Below, in pieces: positions 4,783-7,192 of a stretch of 7,192 nucleotides of DNA (its first letter is position 1; the number at the start of each line of letters is the position of its first letter). The notes beneath the pieces are model-generated. The model did no database searches. It was not told the DNA's origin and saw nothing but the letters and a program-made list of their open reading frames with translations. Made by a program: the position numbers and the translations under genes. Origin of the DNA: an uncultured Lachnospiraceae bacterium (GTDB taxonomy: Bacteria > Bacillota > Clostridia > Lachnospirales > Lachnospiraceae); assembly GCA_945836565.1 (NCBI GenBank), contig CAMALN010000077.1:1-7192 (forward strand), given 5' to 3'.

Positions 4783-6003
4783 ATGAAGCTTTATGATGAA
4801 TTGGTAGCCAGAGGCTTGATAGCACAGGTTACAAACGAAGAGGAAGTAAGTAAACTTATTAATGAAGGTAAGGCTACCTTCTATATAGGCTTTGATCCTA
4901 CAGCAGACAGTCTTCACGTAGGACACTTTATGGCACTTTGCCTTATGAAGAGACTTCAGCAGGGCGGTAACAAGCCAATCGCACTTATCGGTGGAGGAAC
5001 AGCTATGATAGGAGACCCATCAGGCAGAACCGATATGCGTCAGATGATGACAAAGGAGACAATACAGCATAACTGTGATTGCTTTAAGGAGCAGATGAGC
5101 CGTTTCATAGATTTCTCTGAAGGCAAGGCTCTTATGGTAAATAATGCAGACTGGCTTATGGATCTCAATTATATAGAGGTATTGCGTGAGGTTGGAGCAC
5201 ATTTTTCCGTCAACAGAATGCTTACTGCTGAGTGCTACAAGCAGCGTATGGAAAAGGGACTTTCCTTCCTTGAATTCAACTATATGATAATGCAGAGCTA
5301 CGACTTCTATGCATTGTTCCAGAAGTATGGCTGTAATCTTCAGTTTGGTGGAGATGATCAGTGGTCAAATATGTTAGGTGGTACTGAGCTTATAAGACGT
5401 AAGCTTGGAAAGGATGCACATGCTATGACCATTACACTTCTTCTTAACTCAGAGGGCAAGAAGATGGGTAAGACACAGAAGGGGGCTGTATGGCTTGATC
5501 CTAAGAAGACTACACCATTTGAATTCTTCCAATACTGGAGAAATGTAGCGGATGCAGATGTAATAAAGTGTCTTAAGATGCTTACCTTCCTTCCTCTTGA
5601 GGAAATCGAGAAGATGGAGAGCTGGGAAGGCAGCGAGCTTAATAAGGCAAAGGAGATACTTGCACACGAGCTTACAGAGCTAGTACATGGTAAAGAAGAA
5701 GCTGATAAGGCACTTGAGGCTGCAAAGGGACTTTTCGCATCAGGAAGCTCAGAGAATATGCCTTCGGCCGATATATCAAAGGCTGACTTTACAGACGGAG
5801 AGATAGATGCAATAAGCATTCTTGTTAAATCGGGTCTTGTGCCTTCAAGGAGTGAAGGAAGAAGAGCTATAGAACAGGGCGGAGTTGCCGTTAACGGAGA
5901 AAAGGTTACTGATATATATACAAAATATACAGAGGCAGCATTTGAAGACGAATTCGTAATCCGCAGAGGAAAGAAGAATTTTAGAAAGATTAACCTTGTA
6001 TAA
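4783..6003 (+). CDS. tyrS: Tyrosyl-tRNA synthetase (EC 6.1.1.1)
   Basis: This 406-residue class I aminoacyl-tRNA synthetase charges tRNA-Tyr with tyrosine in the cytosol. The Rossmann catalytic domain shows [15 protein letters not shown] with the HIGH-type motif HVGH (45-48), IGDPSGRTD (76-84), a YMIMQSYDF tyrosine-pocket helix, and [10 protein letters not shown] (187-196). The KMSKS-type loop reads KMGKT (227-231), as in TyrS-type rather than KMSKS-bearing TyrZ-type enzymes. A helical anticodon-binding region follows, then a C-terminal S4 RNA-binding domain from about 347 ([20 protein letters not shown], then VAVNGEKV). The length is normal and the gene is intact. The start at 4783 is chosen because GGAGG (4770-4774) lies 8 nt upstream; the in-frame ATG at 4768 overlaps that site. 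Codon use looks more selected than its neighbours, rich in CTT and AAG, as expected for a highly expressed gene. It has its own promoter and terminator, so it is probably monocistronic. Confidence 0.97.
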   Translation: MKLYDELVARGLIAQVTNEEEVSKLINEGKATFYIGFDPTADSLHVGHFMALCLMKRLQQGGNKPIALIGGGTAMIGDPSGRTDMRQMMTKETIQHNCDCFKEQMSRFIDFSEGKALMVNNADWLMDLNYIEVLREVGAHFSVNRMLTAECYKQRMEKGLSFLEFNYMIMQSYDFYALFQKYGCNLQFGGDDQWSNMLGGTELIRRKLGKDAHAMTITLLLNSEGKKMGKTQKGAVWLDPKKTTPFEFFQYWRNVADADVIKCLKMLTFLPLEEIEKMESWEGSELNKAKEILAHELTELVHGKEEADKALEAAKGLFASGSSENMPSADISKADFTDGEIDAISILVKSGLVPSRSEGRRAIEQGGVAVNGEKVTDIYTKYTEAAFEDEFVIRRGKKNFRKINLV

Positions 6004-6024
6004 ATCGCAAAAATATACCATAAT
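5996..6024 (+). promoter_or_regulatory. Weak candidate promoter for the 6067 gene, overlapping the tyrS terminator
   Basis: TTGTAT (5996-6001) is followed by a 17-nt spacer and CATAAT (6019-6024). The -35 match is poor (three of six) and the -10 is five of six. If used, transcription would start near 6031 inside the terminator loop, so the new transcript would lack the left arm and escape the hairpin. No better promoter is visible before the gene at 6067. Read-through of the terminator is the alternative. Confidence 0.25.
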
Positions 6025-6048
6025 GGTAGTAACCATTATGGTATTTTT
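6015..6048 (+). terminator. Intrinsic terminator after tyrS
   Basis: A perfect 13-bp stem ATACCATAATGGT (6015-6027) pairs with ACCATTATGGTAT (6032-6044) around an AGTA loop. It is followed by a run of T through 6048 and then GTTTT. The stem starts 11 nt after the tyrS stop codon. The left side is preceded by AAAAAT, so the structure could also act weakly on the opposite strand. Confidence 0.9.
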
Positions 6049-6066
6049 GTTTTAGGATGGTGACAT

Positions 6067-7192
6067 ATGCTGAAGAGATTTTTGAACACATTAAAATATG
6101 GAACATCAAAGGCAAAGGCAATTGTGCTGTGTATAATTGCTTCCGGACTTGCGGGAGTTGTATTTGTGGTGCTTGCTATAGCATATAAGGAGCTGCTTTT
6201 GTTTTTTGGTGCGTTGATATGCGTATTTATTATAGTGGCTTCATTGCAGACGTTGGGGATATATGAGTATAAGGATGAGCTGTATCTAAATAGCCTTCAT
6301 ATCAATACTGAGAGAGAAAGCGGCAAAGCTGAAACAGACGATGCCACTGATAGGAAACGCAAGAAAAATAAAGAAAAAAATAGTATTAAGGAGCAAAACA
6401 AAGAAGAACAACAAAGCCATGGTAACAACAAACGTGTTGTAAACAATGATAAAGAGTCAGATTCTGAAGAACTGATTCAAAATAATAATGAGGCATATGA
6501 AGACATAAGGTCTGAAGAATTTGATGACAAGATCACGCCTACACTAGAATCGGAGCTTAAGAGGGATATCGATTATCTGAGACAGAAGAATGAAGAAAAA
6601 GCAGATGAACAGATAGAGATAAAGCAGGCTACTGAGGAAGAGCTAGCCAGCTATAATAAGAAGAAGATAAAGAAGACACTGCACAAATATAAGGTTAAAA
6701 GAGACCATAGGCTTGTATTGGTTGATAGAAGTGATAAATTCCATATAAAGCAGACACCTGCATATATATGGGTATCAAATAGTGATTTCAACATCCTATT
6801 GATAGAACAGGAGCCTAGACATATCATACTTCCGCTGTATAATATCACGGAGATAACATATCTGAAAAAGCAGGAGGTTAATGCTGATACCGACTATCCT
6901 GCACTTCATAAGAAGAATCTTATATCAGACCTGTTTGCTCCGTATCTGCCGGATTATACACAGAGTACGGTTGTATCAGATATGGTTTCATACAAGAATT
7001 TGTACGGTATAGAGCCGGGAATTTATTTTACAAACAATTCCGCAAAGCAATTATTTGACTTACTTGCAGTAGAATTTCGTGTGGATGATAAGGTCACCAC
7101 TTCAACTAAGGTTAACAGATATTTTAAGGATACATATAAGGCAAGCATACTTCTCAGGGATAATGTAATAGATGCAGTTGGATATGCTGATA
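6067..7192 (+). CDS. Unrecognised membrane protein with two N-terminal helices and a charged linker (3' end outside window)
   Basis: An open frame runs from ATG 6067 to the window edge: 375 codons with no stop. AGGATGG (6054-6060), 6 nt upstream, supports the start. Residues 18-39 and 43-63 form two hydrophobic helices separated by a short turn (YKE), preceded by a basic N-terminus (KR, K, K), so both ends probably face the cytoplasm. From about 77 to 200 lies a very hydrophilic, low-complexity linker rich in K, E, N, D and Q, likely disordered or partly coiled. From about 205 onward a folded-looking region begins, with alternating strands (HRLVLVDRSDKFHIK, PAYIWVSNSDFNILLIEQ, HIILPLYNITEITYL) and then helices. 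I do not recognise the family. The layout suggests a membrane-tethered cytoplasmic domain, but no function is assigned. The gene begins only 18 nt after the tyrS terminator, without a clear promoter of its own. Confidence 0.8.
   Translation, partial: MLKRFLNTLKYGTSKAKAIVLCIIASGLAGVVFVVLAIAYKELLLFFGALICVFIIVASLQTLGIYEYKDELYLNSLHINTERESGKAETDDATDRKRKKNKEKNSIKEQNKEEQQSHGNNKRVVNNDKESDSEELIQNNNEAYEDIRSEEFDDKITPTLESELKRDIDYLRQKNEEKADEQIEIKQATEEELASYNKKKIKKTLHKYKVKRDHRLVLVDRSDKFHIKQTPAYIWVSNSDFNILLIEQEPRHIILPLYNITEITYLKKQEVNADTDYPALHKKNLISDLFAPYLPDYTQSTVVSDMVSYKNLYGIEPGIYFTNNSAKQLFDLLAVEFRVDDKVTTSTKVNRYFKDTYKASILLRDNVIDAVGYAD

Noticed and set aside
5358..5819. 153-codon minus-strand frame inside tyrS
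   Set aside because: It is a serine-rich translation of the reverse strand of a highly conserved synthetase. The AAG- and CTT-rich codon use of tyrS produces the long antisense frame.

Overview
The window looks like a chromosomal segment from a low-GC Gram-positive bacterium, most likely a clostridial anaerobe of the Lachnospiraceae type. This rests on the AT-rich composition, strong AGGAGG/GGAGG ribosome binding sites, sigma-A-type promoters with extended -10 elements, a class II tRNA-Leu gene without an encoded CCA, and codon use rich in ATA and AGA. The family-level assignment is inference. No transposase, CRISPR array, rRNA or phage gene is visible.

Region 1 (1-2673): a clear promoter (94-122) drives a probable three-gene operon. 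It encodes a small membrane-anchored lipoprotein (258-671), a PfkB-family sugar kinase most like fructokinase (707-1675), and a 6-phosphofructokinase (1699-2673). The two kinases catalyse consecutive steps, fructose to fructose-6-phosphate to fructose-1,6-bisphosphate. The start of the lipoprotein gene is unusual. An exact 18-bp copy of its ribosome binding site and start codon lies 108 bp upstream, and GC-richer hairpin-forming DNA fills the gap while keeping the reading frame open.

Region 2 (2674-3098): a junction between converging and diverging transcription units. It holds a 68-bp near-perfect palindrome just after the phosphofructokinase gene, then a bidirectional terminator. Next come a minus-strand tRNA-Leu with anticodon AAG and its own consensus promoter, an A/T-tract spacer, and a divergent plus-strand promoter for the next gene.

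Region 3 (3099-6048): a polytopic membrane protein of the O-antigen ligase/polymerase type is followed by tyrosyl-tRNA synthetase. The likely tyrS promoter uses the stop codon of the membrane-protein gene as part of its -35 box and leaves no room for a T-box leader. A strong intrinsic terminator closes tyrS.

Region 4 (6067-7192): an unidentified protein with two N-terminal membrane helices, a long charged linker and a C-terminal soluble region. It runs off the end of the window.

I found no convincing new multi-gene system. The most interesting features are the duplicated start region at 137-262, the 68-bp palindrome, the A34 tRNA-Leu, the substitutions in the phosphofructokinase, and the unrecognised membrane protein at the right edge.
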